A stretch of DNA of 27,072 bases. Origin: Apostichopus californicus (lineage: Eukaryota > Echinodermata > Holothuroidea > Aspidochirotida > Stichopodidae). The number at the start of each line of letters is the position of its first letter. Positions within the stretch are counted from its first letter, which is position 1. The position numbers and the translations under genes were made by a program. The notes beneath the pieces were generated by a model. It did not search any database, was not told where the DNA came from, and was given only the letters and a program-made list of their open reading frames with translations. The stretch spans positions 11,546-38,617 of the forward strand of contig JAIPMN010002291.1 of NCBI GenBank assembly GCA_020650975.1. The letters are read 5' to 3'. Positions 1 to 9,091 of the stretch are shown here, one piece after another.

Positions 1-64
1 GTCAATAATCTAGAATAAGTAAAAAGTGGTAAAGAGCTGAAAAGGGCGCCAGCAGTCCATTTGA

Positions 65-107
65 GTCCGTCAGGGGGGGCATCCGCCCCCCCCTGACTGT
101 ATGGACG
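65..107. repeat. G/C-run hairpin
   Basis: GTCAGGGGGGGC at 69-80 faces its reverse complement at 85-97, with a loop of about four bases. The flanking GTCC and GGAC extend the pairing imperfectly. It lies beside the end of the minus-strand repeat copy at 110-275 and may be part of an element end. Confidence 0.6.
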
Positions 108-109
108 CT

Positions 110-275
110 TCGCCACTGCACAGGCCCCCTTCGTTATATGCGAACACCCTAACCAACTAGGCTGTGGAGGTTTGAAAACCAGTAAGGAAGGTCGTCATTC
201 CACTGTAGGCTTTTGCCACCTGTATCGAACAATGCTAATTCTGTTTTGGTGACATATATTGTTGCCTTATATATA
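110..275 (-). repeat. dispersed repeat with tRNA-like unit, copy A (inverted)
   Basis: Read on the minus strand, this matches copies B (305-618) and C (15975-16320): a shared block beginning ATGTCACCAAAACAG, then about 100 conserved bases, then AGCCTAGTTGGTTAGGGTGT, the A-box part of the tRNA-like unit. The unit is truncated after a degenerate anticodon arm at about 112-140. It lies head to head with copy B. Confidence 0.7.
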
Positions 276-304
276 TATTTATATCAAACACATTATGTTA
301 ATGA

Positions 305-618
305 AATGATTTTCGAGTTGGTTAGCATCATGTTTGATCTCTAGAGAAAAGGCAAAATATGTCACCAAAAACAGAGCTAGTATTGTTCGATACATGTGTC
401 AAACGCCTACAGTGAAATTACGACCTTCCTTACCGGTTTCAAACCTCTGGACATACAATCAGCGTCCATAGCCTAATTGGTTAGGGTGTCTGCGGGAGGC
501 CCAGGTTCGAATCCCGGTGGAGGCTGTAAGTTTTTTCACTGTTCTGGATTTTCCTTCTCATTACATTTTCATTTATATAAAACACATATATAAATATTTT
601 ATTTGTGGGGGGGGCATG
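305..618 (+). repeat. dispersed repeat with tRNA-like unit, copy B
   Basis: This is similar to copy C along its whole length: leader block, tRNA-like unit (462-524), a shared block with TTTTTTCACTGTTCT, an AT-rich run, and a G run. The A-box (TAGCCTAATTGG) and B-box (GGTTCGAATCC) are both readable. The unit is shorter than in copy C because part of the anticodon arm is missing. It reads as a tRNA-derived retroposon, not a functional tRNA gene. Confidence 0.7.
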
Positions 619-639
619 GGGGTGGGATGTTGTCCTTAC

Positions 640-3600
640 CTCTCTGTCCAGAGTGACCCCTACCAAAGCCCGGGGGTGGTCTCACAACTCCTCTTCCTAT
701 GCCTGGTGTACTCAATGATGCAGGGACATTTTCTGGTCTCCTTGAGATACCTCTTCCAATACCTGGAAGGAAAAAATTTACAATATTAATACAGTTCCTT
801 GAATTCCTGAGATCAGATGGTCAAGGTGTGAAACAAGGAATAACTTAACAGTATTGCAGACTTGGCAAAGTCCTAAACCACTTCCCAAATGCCAAATTGA
901 GGAGCCACTTCTTTTTTTTAACCCGCACAGTTATATTTTCAAGTTCTGATAGTCAAATTTGAAATGTGTGTGCGAAAATTCAGCGAGGTTTGCCAACCTG
1001 CAATGGTGGAAAGTATCATACGTCACAATTCTATGAAATGGCCATATTCACTCAATTTCATCTGCATATCTTGCCATGACGTCAAAATAAAATATTACAC
1101 TTCTATAAAATCGCGGTATTCACACAAAAAGAGAGTCTCACAGTTTGCTTATCTTCTACTTGAACATTTCATATGATGAAAAACAGAATATTCTGCACTG
1201 TAAGCAGATTATAGATAGAAACTTTATTGTCCATTTAAAAAAAGAAGAAAAGAAAACAAAAGGAAAATAATGACACCAGTATTGGGCAGAATCGGACTGC
1301 CAACAGGGTGAGGGCTGGAAAAGCTAGTAAAACCTGGTAGAGGGCAGGACTTATCATTTCTGTGCACACCGGTTCAAATAGTTTCCTAGCCGACAGTTTT
1401 CTGGACAATTTTTGGTACGGAATGTGCACACCGTTTTCATCTTCGTATTCTGGTTTGACTTTGTTAACGGATAGTGTACAAATAATGAATGGTTATGAGT
1501 GCAATAGTGCAAATATTTCATGAGTTGAAAGATGGAATGTTCCATTCAACTCGGCTGCGCCTCGTTGAATGGAACAAATTACATCTTTCAACGAATGAAA
1601 TATTTGCACAATTGCACGAATGGAAACCATTCATTATTTGTTTTATACAACACCTTCAAATTTGGATATAATTGGATGTAAAATGCACTCATTGCAACAG
1701 ATTGTTTTGAACAGACAGGTTTCTCTGCTCTCTTACCATTGAAAAAGTGCTATCAAGAAAGTATAACGCATGGTTCTACTTCATAGCGTGCAATAGAGCG
1801 GATTTTGCATGCAATCGACGAGCAATTGACCAATCAAATGGCCGGAATATAAATAGGTGTTGTATAAAAATGGATATGTGATGTTACCTGCTACTTGTGC
1901 CCATGAGAAGTTGCTTGCAGGAGGAGGAGGAGGAGTTGCTACTGGCACTTCTTGTGGATGTTCTTGTGTCGTTGGAGGCTGTTGACTGGAGAGAGGCTGA
2001 TACGATGCAGACTGCTGATGTGATGGAGGCTGCTGATAGGGTGGAGACTGCTGATAGGGTGAAGGTTGCTGATAGGGTGAAGGTTGCTGTTGTTGAGATG
2101 CACTGGAGTAAACCTGCTGGGAGGGCTGTACCATACTAGTTGGCTGACTTCGTGGTTGCCGTAGCGATGGAGGCTGCTGTTCGTGAAGCCTGTTGTAACC
2201 ATCGTTTCCTTGGTAAGCCTGTGCTTGATAGCTCAACATGCTGCAAAGAACACACACGTCAATCATTAGCAGGATAAAGAACCATGTGGATTTTATTCCC
2301 CACCCCAGCCCCCCCCCCCCCAAACAGTTAACAATCTGTATACTAGCCCACAGAGTCACCAAGAGATTTATGTGGTTACAAAGGGATTGGTTGCTCCTTG
2401 TTACAAATTTAATACACATTCTATCTAACATAACAATATGGACAATAGACAATCCAGCACCATTTGTCCTTGACAGTCCAGGTACTATTTTTATACCCCT
2501 TTCATGTTTTGAGTACTAACGATCCTGTTTATATCTGAGGTCCTGTCAATGAAAGTGGCTGGATTTCTTAGTCTAACACACAGACCATAGAAAAACTCAA
2601 TATACAAATTTTATGGGCTAAAAGAAAAAAGGTTTACAATGCACTAATAATTTTTGCTAAAGTCTTCAAATCTTACAGGGTGTCATCTAAGGGTGCGCTG
2701 TTGTTTACATGAAGTAAAAAGAACATGTTTTGTCAAGTTATTAGAATTTATAAAAACTATGGACTGACAGTTAAATTGAGGACTAGAGATATTTTTTGAG
2801 ATATTTTTTGATACTATCACTTGGTCTGCAGACTCGTTGCTATACCAGCGTTTAGTTTTCTTTGTATATTAAGATTGCCATCTTGTTGATCACTTGTAAA
2901 CAAACCTCGTTCACAAACATAAAACGTTATTACTACATTATTTTACTCTTATATTAAATAATAATACATAGCGCCCCCTATTTCCTCTTCTCTACTCCTT
3001 CAGAACATCACTCATATCTTTCTTTTTGCCTTGGGACTATGACGTACCGAGACTAACATTCTGCCTTACGTTACCTTTCTGAAAACACTTACCCATTAGA
3101 ACTGCGAGCTGGTGGGTATGAATACTGCACCTCACTATCTCCTAACTCTGACAATTAAAAAATTAAACAACATTTTGTTAAATCAAGACTGAATCATTCT
3201 CAGGTAATTTTACATGAACTCATAAAACTAGACCAGCTTGTTGCAGGTGGTCCACGGACAATTCCAGTTTTGCATAGAGTAGTACACCTAACAGAAACCC
3301 CCCCCCCCCCAAAAAAAATATATAACAATTAAAAAATTGACCATATTTTGGCTTCTCTACCTATGACAAGACACACATTCTGTAACACATAGCATGAGCT
3401 TCAGGACTCTGTTAATGTGCCATATAATAAAAGCTATGCCCCCAAAGTTAATGGGGGCTTCATGAACACTTTTAAGGCAAAACATACAAATGTTTAATAA
3501 CTTAATAAGGAGTGGGATGGGTTGTGGGGTGAGGGAGGTTGTGGAAAGTATTTTGTGCTTCAGGGCTCAGAAGGTGTTGATCTGCCACTGTATGCAACTA

Positions 3601-6011
3601 TTTGCTGAAAAATGTCACATCCAAGGATCACATGACATCAGGTATTCGCAATGTATCTTACTTTCAAATACAAAGATCAAGAGGATATCATTTACAAACG
3701 TTTCATTGTTTTTATTTAACTATCATGGGTAAAAGAGAAGGAATCTTGTACTACTTTGCATTATTGAAATGCCTATGTACAACGGAACGAGAGTGTTGCA
3801 CGCGTATGAATTGTTTTCCCGTTAGAAGTCTTTTTACAGACAATTTTTCTACTCGATGAAGGAAAAAAACAAAACACATCTTTACCATCATCCCAGTTCT
3901 CTGAGGCTGGTTCAACTTCCTTATCTGGCAAATACTTTGGAACGCTGATATTGCCTCGGTACTGGCTGTCGTTCTGGACCCTGGTGTTATACTCTACGTT
4001 CCCCTCTATGAGGACTTTGTCCACGCAGGTATCTATGTGGTGGCGCTGTTCGGGCCTTGGTATGATGTGCCGGGCGTTGAATGGGCATGTGACCATGTCT
4101 TTGCCAAGGTAATTCTGAAAGAAGAAGAAAAAGAAAGCAATTTCTTTTATTGGCATTATAAATGACAACATTTGTAGGAAATCATCACAGTTTAAATTTA
4201 ATTAATTTGGTCACCCTGGTACTGTTGAGTCCGTACTATATTGATGTAAACTTTTCATATTTTCATTCATTTATTTTTTTATAGAGTGCCTTTCCCAAAG
4301 GCTCTAAGCGCTTTACAATATTACCCCGGGCAATGATAACCTGTCAAACATAGAGACAATCCCTCCACATGGCAAGAGCTAAACCGCGCCCAGCTGACAG
4401 TTTTATCTCACAGGTCCCCATTTATACACCTGGGTGCAGAGAGGCAATGGAGATAAGTGGCTTGCCCAAGGACACAACGCAATGATCTGGCCAGGACTCG
4501 AACCTGCAATCCTTAGATCACAAGTCCACTGCCAATAACCACTTGACCACAACGCTCCCTCTTGAACTTGAACATAATGAAAATAATCCCTTTCTGTGGT
4601 TTTCTTTAGAATGGGTTTGACCAAACAATCGCCAAAGTTTTGCATCAATTCTGTGGTACTGTTTACTACTGTACCCGCATCTGGAATACCTCACACTTGT
4701 AAATTTATGCCAAAGTTTGTAACCTCATTTTAGCCCTAATTTTAGGCAAGCAGAGTTAAAATTGAAACTTTAAGTTATATTTCTTGCATATTAAATATAT
4801 GCAAATAAATTTGGTATGTACAGCATCTCTTAAAAGAGCTCTTCACCTATGGGGTCCTGTCCTCCATTTATTTATTTTCACTTGCAAGTGTGAAAATTTA
4901 AGCAAATATGTCCTCTTAAAACAATTTTTTGTTGTTGGTTTGTTTAGTATCCCCCCAAGGGTTAGGAGGTCGATGGAACCTCATTCCTTCTCCCGGGACT
5001 GGCATTTGAACATCCTCATCTCATGGACGAGGACCATTCTCCAGATACCAGAACAAGTATAGGCACCCCATCATCACCGCAATGCAGCCAGGGTAAACAA
5101 TGTGGTTTTGAAACCAGTAAACCATGTATGGCAAACCTCAGTATTAGAGAAAGTGGTCAGATGCTGAGGTACATTGCCGTCTGTCTGATCGAGATGTTAA
5201 GTGATGGTCCGGGGGGGGGGGGGGGAGCTATTCGTGAGGGAACTACAAATCTGCCTCGAAATTAATTCTCTGAGCGCTCATTTAATACAGAGAAGGCTTG
5301 GTATAAGCCGGTATTCTTCCAGAATCAACTCCCACAGCTCTTCCCCTCCTTTTTTCTCCACACCTTTCTGTCTTTGTCCCTCTCCAGTTTATTCCCTACC
5401 CTGTTCCTTTAATCCTCTCTTTGTCCCTCCACTGTTTATCTCCTACCTCTCCTCTTTCCCTGATGCTTTCTTCTCACCATCCATTGTCTACTTATAATCC
5501 CCTTTCATCTATCTCATTGTGTTCACCGTGCTCATTAACCTGTCTGTTTTCTGTGCGTGTTTTTGTCCCTTCTGTTACTGTATTTGTCATTTAGCCACTG
5601 AAGAAGATCCTGCTAGGATCTAAACGTCAGGCCAACTTACTTTTACACATTCTATTACACAGGCTCTCTAGTGGATAAGCAGTTGTTCAGTTTTATTTTA
5701 TTTTGAGAATCAACTGGACAGAATTCCAAATTTATGAGCTTCTTTTGGCTTCCTACAGTAACTCTTGAGAACTGAAGTAAACTATAAACATAAACCAAAC
5801 CTCCTCAAAGATTCGACAAAAACATGATTGCAGACTATAAAAGACTTACCTTGCGACATTTGATGATATGGTACTGAAAGCGTTTGGCCCTAATCAGATG
5901 GACTCTGTCATACGGGCATTCCAGTAATGTATCCTTATCTACCATGTCCATGCTGGCTTCCACAATTGGTATCGACTTCTTAGATTTAGGTCTCCTTCCA
6001 TCATAATCCAT
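640..6011 (-). CDS. GTSF1: GTSF1/Asterix-like CHHC zinc-finger protein, 3' end off window
   Basis: Assembled minus-strand exons are 6011-5850, 4114-3886, 3147-3093, 2240-1888 and 762-640. All junctions are GT-AG and phases agree across every join (922 nt, 307 codons plus one base). The ATG at 6011 is the first in an exon whose acceptor follows a T-rich tract at about 6034-6050. Two fingers fit C-x5-H-x9-H-x3-C: C32/H38/H48/C52 and C64/H70/H80/C84. An acidic stretch with Trp128 (ENWDDE) follows, as in GTSF1 proteins. GTSF1/Asterix is known as a PIWI partner in piRNA silencing that uses this finger pair; that role is transferred from the family. Residues about 150-255 are rich in Gln, Pro and Ser with PYQQ repeats. 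The last exon encodes GIGRG, GIGRG and GFGRG. Vertebrate GTSF1 is about 167 residues, so this tail is unusual. The final exon lies left of the window. Exons 2-3 are secure; the 55-nt exon and exon 762-640 rest on splice sites and phase. Confidence 0.85.
1475..1650. mobile_element. foldback (MITE-like) element
   Basis: A long imperfect palindrome. The left arm runs CAAATAATGAATGG, then GTGCAAATATTTCAT, then a block ending GTTCCATTCAAC. The right arm carries the same blocks in reverse complement and ends CCATTCATTATTTG at 1640. The centre is TCGGCTGCGCCTC. Arms are about 70 bases. There is no coding content; it sits in the intron between GTSF1 exons 2240-1888 and 762-640. Confidence 0.75.
4263..4559 (-). 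mobile_element. tRNA-derived SINE
   Basis: On the minus strand the element starts GGGAGCGTTGTGGTCAAGTGG (A-box), with B-box GGTTCGAGTCCTG near 4504-4492, so the tRNA-like head is about 4559-4485. The body contains CCTTGGGCAAGCCACTTA and GGTGTATAAATGGG. The tail has AAAGCGCTTAGAG followed by an A-rich end (CTATAAAAAAATAAATG). This layout is typical of animal tRNA SINEs. It lies in the same orientation as the host gene, in the intron between the two zinc-finger exons. I found no clear target-site duplication. Confidence 0.8.
4966..5092 (+). other. exon-like open block, function unknown
   Basis: A 127-base plus-strand block open in one frame. It is preceded by a T-rich tract and TTAG and followed by GGGTAAAC. 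The translation includes LMDEDHSPDTRTSIGTP, which has protein-like composition. It lies inside an intron of the oppositely oriented GTSF1-like gene and has no partner exon that I can see. It may be a relic of a captured gene or retroelement, or chance. Confidence 0.2.
5330..5690 (+). repeat. pyrimidine-rich tract and retroelement-like 3' region with hammerhead-like hairpin
   Basis: Positions 5330-5560 are strongly C/T-rich on the plus strand. At 5598-5604 stands CTGAAGA, then a GATCC/GGATC hairpin, then TAAACGTC. This resembles the conserved CTGAAGAAG-hairpin-GAAACGTC motif found in many animal retroelements. No reverse transcriptase remnant is visible here, so the class is not established. 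Confidence 0.35.
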
Positions 6012-6378
6012 CTTCAAATAATTAACGATAAAACTGGAAGAAAAAAAAACTTTTCAAATAATTTGAGGTCATAGATTACAACATAAATACTAAATACCAA
6101 ATACAATAATCTGGCAGGGAGTCTTTATATTATAAGTTTACAATGTATAGGTAGACCTTGCAAATCACGGAATTTAAACATTCATATTATGGTCAGGGTT
6201 AATTGCAATCCTAACAGAAAATATTGACTATGATTCCACCATTTGAAGATAGATTTGAATAGATACGCTATAGTTATGTATGTCTTTGTGGCATCGTGGG
6301 GTACTTGAGGTTGCAAAAAATGATAGAAAAGGACTCAAAAAGCTGATATAAGATCAGGGTTAGTAGGTTTAGACTTAC

Positions 6379-6480
6379 CAATAATCTTCCAACCACTTCA
6401 GAAACTTACAGGTCTTTAGGAAGTGATACAACAGGGAGAGGGGATGTGTCTAGCCAGAGTGGCCATAACCATCACATCTT
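6379..6480 (-). other. candidate 5' leader exon of GTSF1-like gene
   Basis: The coding exon starting at 6033 has an acceptor only 22 nt upstream of the ATG, so at least one leader exon must lie further right. A strong GTAAGT donor on the minus strand is at 6378-6373, and a second at 6409-6404. Either could end a leader exon. The upstream limit given is arbitrary and no transcription start can be read. Confidence 0.25.
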
Positions 6481-6573
6481 TATCAGCCAACAAACATTTC
6501 TTAAAACGTAGCTATTGGGTAAGATATATGAACTTGTGGCAACAAATGTGGAATGTTTGCATTAACAAAATTG

Positions 6574-6945
6574 TTAAAGGGTGTGAAGACTCGCTGAATA
6601 AGACACGTCTAATGCCGGTAATTTGACCTAGTTTCGAATGAGGTGTAACAGAAGTGTTAAACACCACCATCGATCCCAGAAAATACACACACAGCTTGCT
6701 ACCGTCGGTAATTAGACACTAGTGTATAGTCAGTACATACAGCTGCGGTCAATACCCACAGCACAGTATACAAACGATACAGCGATGGACATCTCATGTC
6801 CTAACTAAAGATAGCAATTAGGTATCACGTTTCATTACTGTCTGCATTTTGTAGCGACACGAACAAAATGTCACTTGCAAGCAACAGAAAGTTAACTTTT
6901 TCAGATAGTCGCACACGGTTTGGGGCGAGTCTTCAATGCATTTAA
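6574..6945 (+). mobile_element. TTAA-flanked MITE, copy 1
   Basis: A 372-bp element bounded by TTAA on both sides. The left end reads TTAAAGGGTGTGAAGACTCGC. The right end in reverse complement reads TTAAATGCATTGAAGACTCGC, sharing TGAAGACTCGC and the TTAA. A second copy at 21715-22082 is similar throughout. TTAA target sites are characteristic of piggyBac-type elements; that assignment is inference. It lies just upstream of the GTSF1-like gene's candidate leader exon. Confidence 0.8.
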
Positions 6946-7568
6946 AGCAGCAGAAAGAGTTCCTTCCAAGAGTAATATTAATAATGCTAACTTTCCATTA
7001 TTTTGATAATTTCTCAATTTCAGCGAAATCAGGATGGAATACTTTAGGCAACTGATATCTACTGTAATAATAATGATAATTATAGTAATGATCAGCAGTT
7101 ATTTTTACGACGCTTGATTTAGTGTGTAAGTCAACGGGGCTGGGCGTACAGTATGCTACCTAAGATTAAGAACTAGGCCTAGATTTTATTTACGTTAGGC
7201 TGTACGTTAGTATAAGCCTATATTACAATAGCCGTAACCATGCGACGAGTTTGAAGGCTATGACAAATTTACATGTTAATAAATTAGTAATATACTTTTA
7301 TGCTTACTTTCAAATGTCAATAAAATCCCGCAGCGTCAAAGAAGTGAACAGTCTACAGAACTGTCTACAGTAGTCGCGATACGAAAACCCAATCTTAACA
7401 CTCACAATTAACAAACTCTAAAGTTACTGCTCACACCACGGCACTGTGTATTTGGCATATGACGCAATAGCATCGAGAGATGGTGGTTCCCCACGCTGAC
7501 GCAGTAGTAGTCTTGGCCAAGTCGTTTGTAATACTCTTTTCCTCGCGTGCAAACTATACATGCCTTAG

Positions 7569-7600
7569 AGCAGGGAGTTGTTCCATAACAACTCCCTGCT
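7569..7600. repeat. perfect inverted repeat, 14-bp stem
   Basis: AGCAGGGAGTTGTT at 7569-7582 and its exact reverse complement at 7587-7600 flank a 4-base loop, CCAT. It is isolated; no flanking element was identified. Confidence 0.85.
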
Positions 7601-7827
7601 TAGAGTCCGTTTCTGCTTACCACGAATGTGCTTGCCCACTGTATTTTACATGCCCGAGGATCTGTCCGATACAAAGAAGAGGTCATTCGCTTGACATTGC
7701 CACATTTTTCCTTCCTCCTTGACTATCTTATTAGTAATACACATTCTGAGCTAAAATCCAACAGAATTAAAATTAACCTTTATTTACTCAACTTTCCAAA
7801 GGGGCCCCATATCAGGAGGTCCAAGCA

Positions 7828-8185
7828 AGGCCGTCCGCAGAAATGTTCACAGGGGGGTGGGGGAATCAGTAGGTCATGTAGGTGTAACACACTACTTGAT
7901 ACTATCTAAGCGGAGCGCCACCATCAGTTGGCGCGGATCGTACCACGATCGTACCACAATTCCCGGGCGTTTCAAGTTGCATTTACACATCGGTTATTTT
8001 GAGATGTCATGTCTTAGGATTTTGACTTTCAATATTTTCAGTAATGCATTATGGGTCCGTATGCAATGAACATAACTAGAGAATTGTTGGTTGGGTGAAA
8101 TCTGAAATGTCAAATGTTTAATTTTTTTTATTTTCCAGGGGGAAAGTTGCCCCTCCCCCTTGCCCCTCCCTGCGGACGCCCATGG
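7828..8185 (+). mobile_element. inverted-repeat element, diverged relative of 24631-25027
   Basis: The left end has CGTCCGCAG (7832-7840) and the right end has its reverse complement CTGCGGACG (8170-8178). The internal block GATACTATCTAAGCGGAGCG near 7899 resembles GATACTATCCAAATGGAGCG near 24683 in the other element, and both are followed by ACCAT and TTGGC. This suggests one family with drifted ends. No transposase frame is present. Confidence 0.55.
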
Positions 8186-8828
8186 GTCCAAGGTCAAAGG
8201 ATTTATGCAGGATCATTGAGGGGGTCTTGGTTTAGAATATTTGAATGGCCATTTAGCATTTACACATTGTTTCCAGCTGAAAAATATGTTTTAATGCTAA
8301 AATACATCAAGAGAAATGACAGAACAATACTATCAACATAGCTATAAAAATTCTTTGTAGCTATATACCATGGAAGGAGGGTTGAGGAATTTGGCTTCTG
8401 GATACATCTTACAAATTGTATGAGTGAGAAACAACATTCAGTCTTGCATGAGTTTTTCTGTCCCAGTAAAAACGGGCCCTCCTTATCCAAAGAGGTACCC
8501 TTTTTCTGTGCATCAGTATAGCGGGGTGCCCCTTTTTGGTCGGGGCCCCCGGCTCAGCACGGTCCGAGCCCGTAGGAGTTACGCTACTGGTCTCTTTACT
8601 CGCATTCCAATCTCAAGAAATACAACAAAGCGTAACATAAGGTGCTCTTCTTGTCCACAATACCTTACTCCTTTTCTGTAGTTTTGTTTAGTTACCACCT
8701 TCTAGTTGTCGTTACCCCAAATTTTACAAATTTATCCATAATTCTGCAGGAGCTGGGCTTGGTCCAGCTCGTTCAGTTCACACACCTATTCACATGAGAA
8801 ATAAGACGGGGGGCACGGCCACTTTAAA

Positions 8829-8847
8829 CCAATCAGCGATAGCCACG
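8829..8847 (+). promoter_or_regulatory. ER stress response element (ERSE)
   Basis: CCAAT (8829-8833), exactly nine bases, then CCACG (8843-8847). This is the full ERSE consensus CCAAT-N9-CCACG, bound by NF-Y and ATF6 in ER chaperone promoters. It lies 245 bases upstream of the PDIA6 start codon and in the same orientation. PDIA6 is a known unfolded-protein-response target in other animals, so the position fits. Confidence 0.75.
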
Positions 8848-8924
8848 GTTGTTCAACTCGAAAACCATTGATCACAAAAACACACGTATACTGTTGTTAC
8901 TGACGATGTACATGTGTTATTGCA

Positions 8925-8932
8925 TTATATAG
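8925..8932 (+). promoter_or_regulatory. possible TATA-like element of PDIA6
   Basis: TTATATAG lies about 80 bases downstream of the ERSE. It would place transcription start near 8955-8965, leaving a leader of about 130 bases. The start site cannot be read from sequence. Confidence 0.25.
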
Positions 8933-9091
8933 TGATTACCAGTTACGCTATGTTCACAAAGTAGCCAGTACTAGTTTTACATTAAGGCAAGCCGGATTTC
9001 GCACTAGTAAGGGCACATCACTCCAGCTATCATTCATTTGAAAGCTTTTCTAGATTAACTAACAGCTAGGTACTACAACAGGACACGAAAC

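Larger units (their letters stand above)
1..633 (-). other. intron of the GTSF1-like gene filled by an inverted repeat pair
   Basis: The GTAAGG donor at 639-634 opens an intron that continues left of the window. It contains a G/C hairpin (65-107) and two head-to-head copies of a tRNA-like repeat. No coding exon of this gene is visible in it. Confidence 0.55.
7500..9091. other. region between the two divergent gene starts
   Basis: No coding sequence is recognised. It holds a perfect 14-bp-stem hairpin (7569-7600), an inverted-repeat element (7828-8185), and the putative PDIA6 promoter (about 8820-8970). The stretch 8190-8770 shows no structure I can name. Short open frames here lack splice sites or recognisable domains. 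Confidence 0.5.

Noticed and set aside
1235-1429. Possible extra GTSF1 exon on the minus strand
   Set aside because: Low-complexity frame with no acceptor or donor in phase; the join 1888 to 762 works without it.
1781-1887. Continuation of the GTSF1 exon frame to a stop at 1781
   Set aside because: A GTAACA donor at 1887-1882 joins in phase to the acceptor before 762, whose exon is glycine-arginine rich and ends at a good donor. Read-through is possible as an alternative transcript but is less supported.
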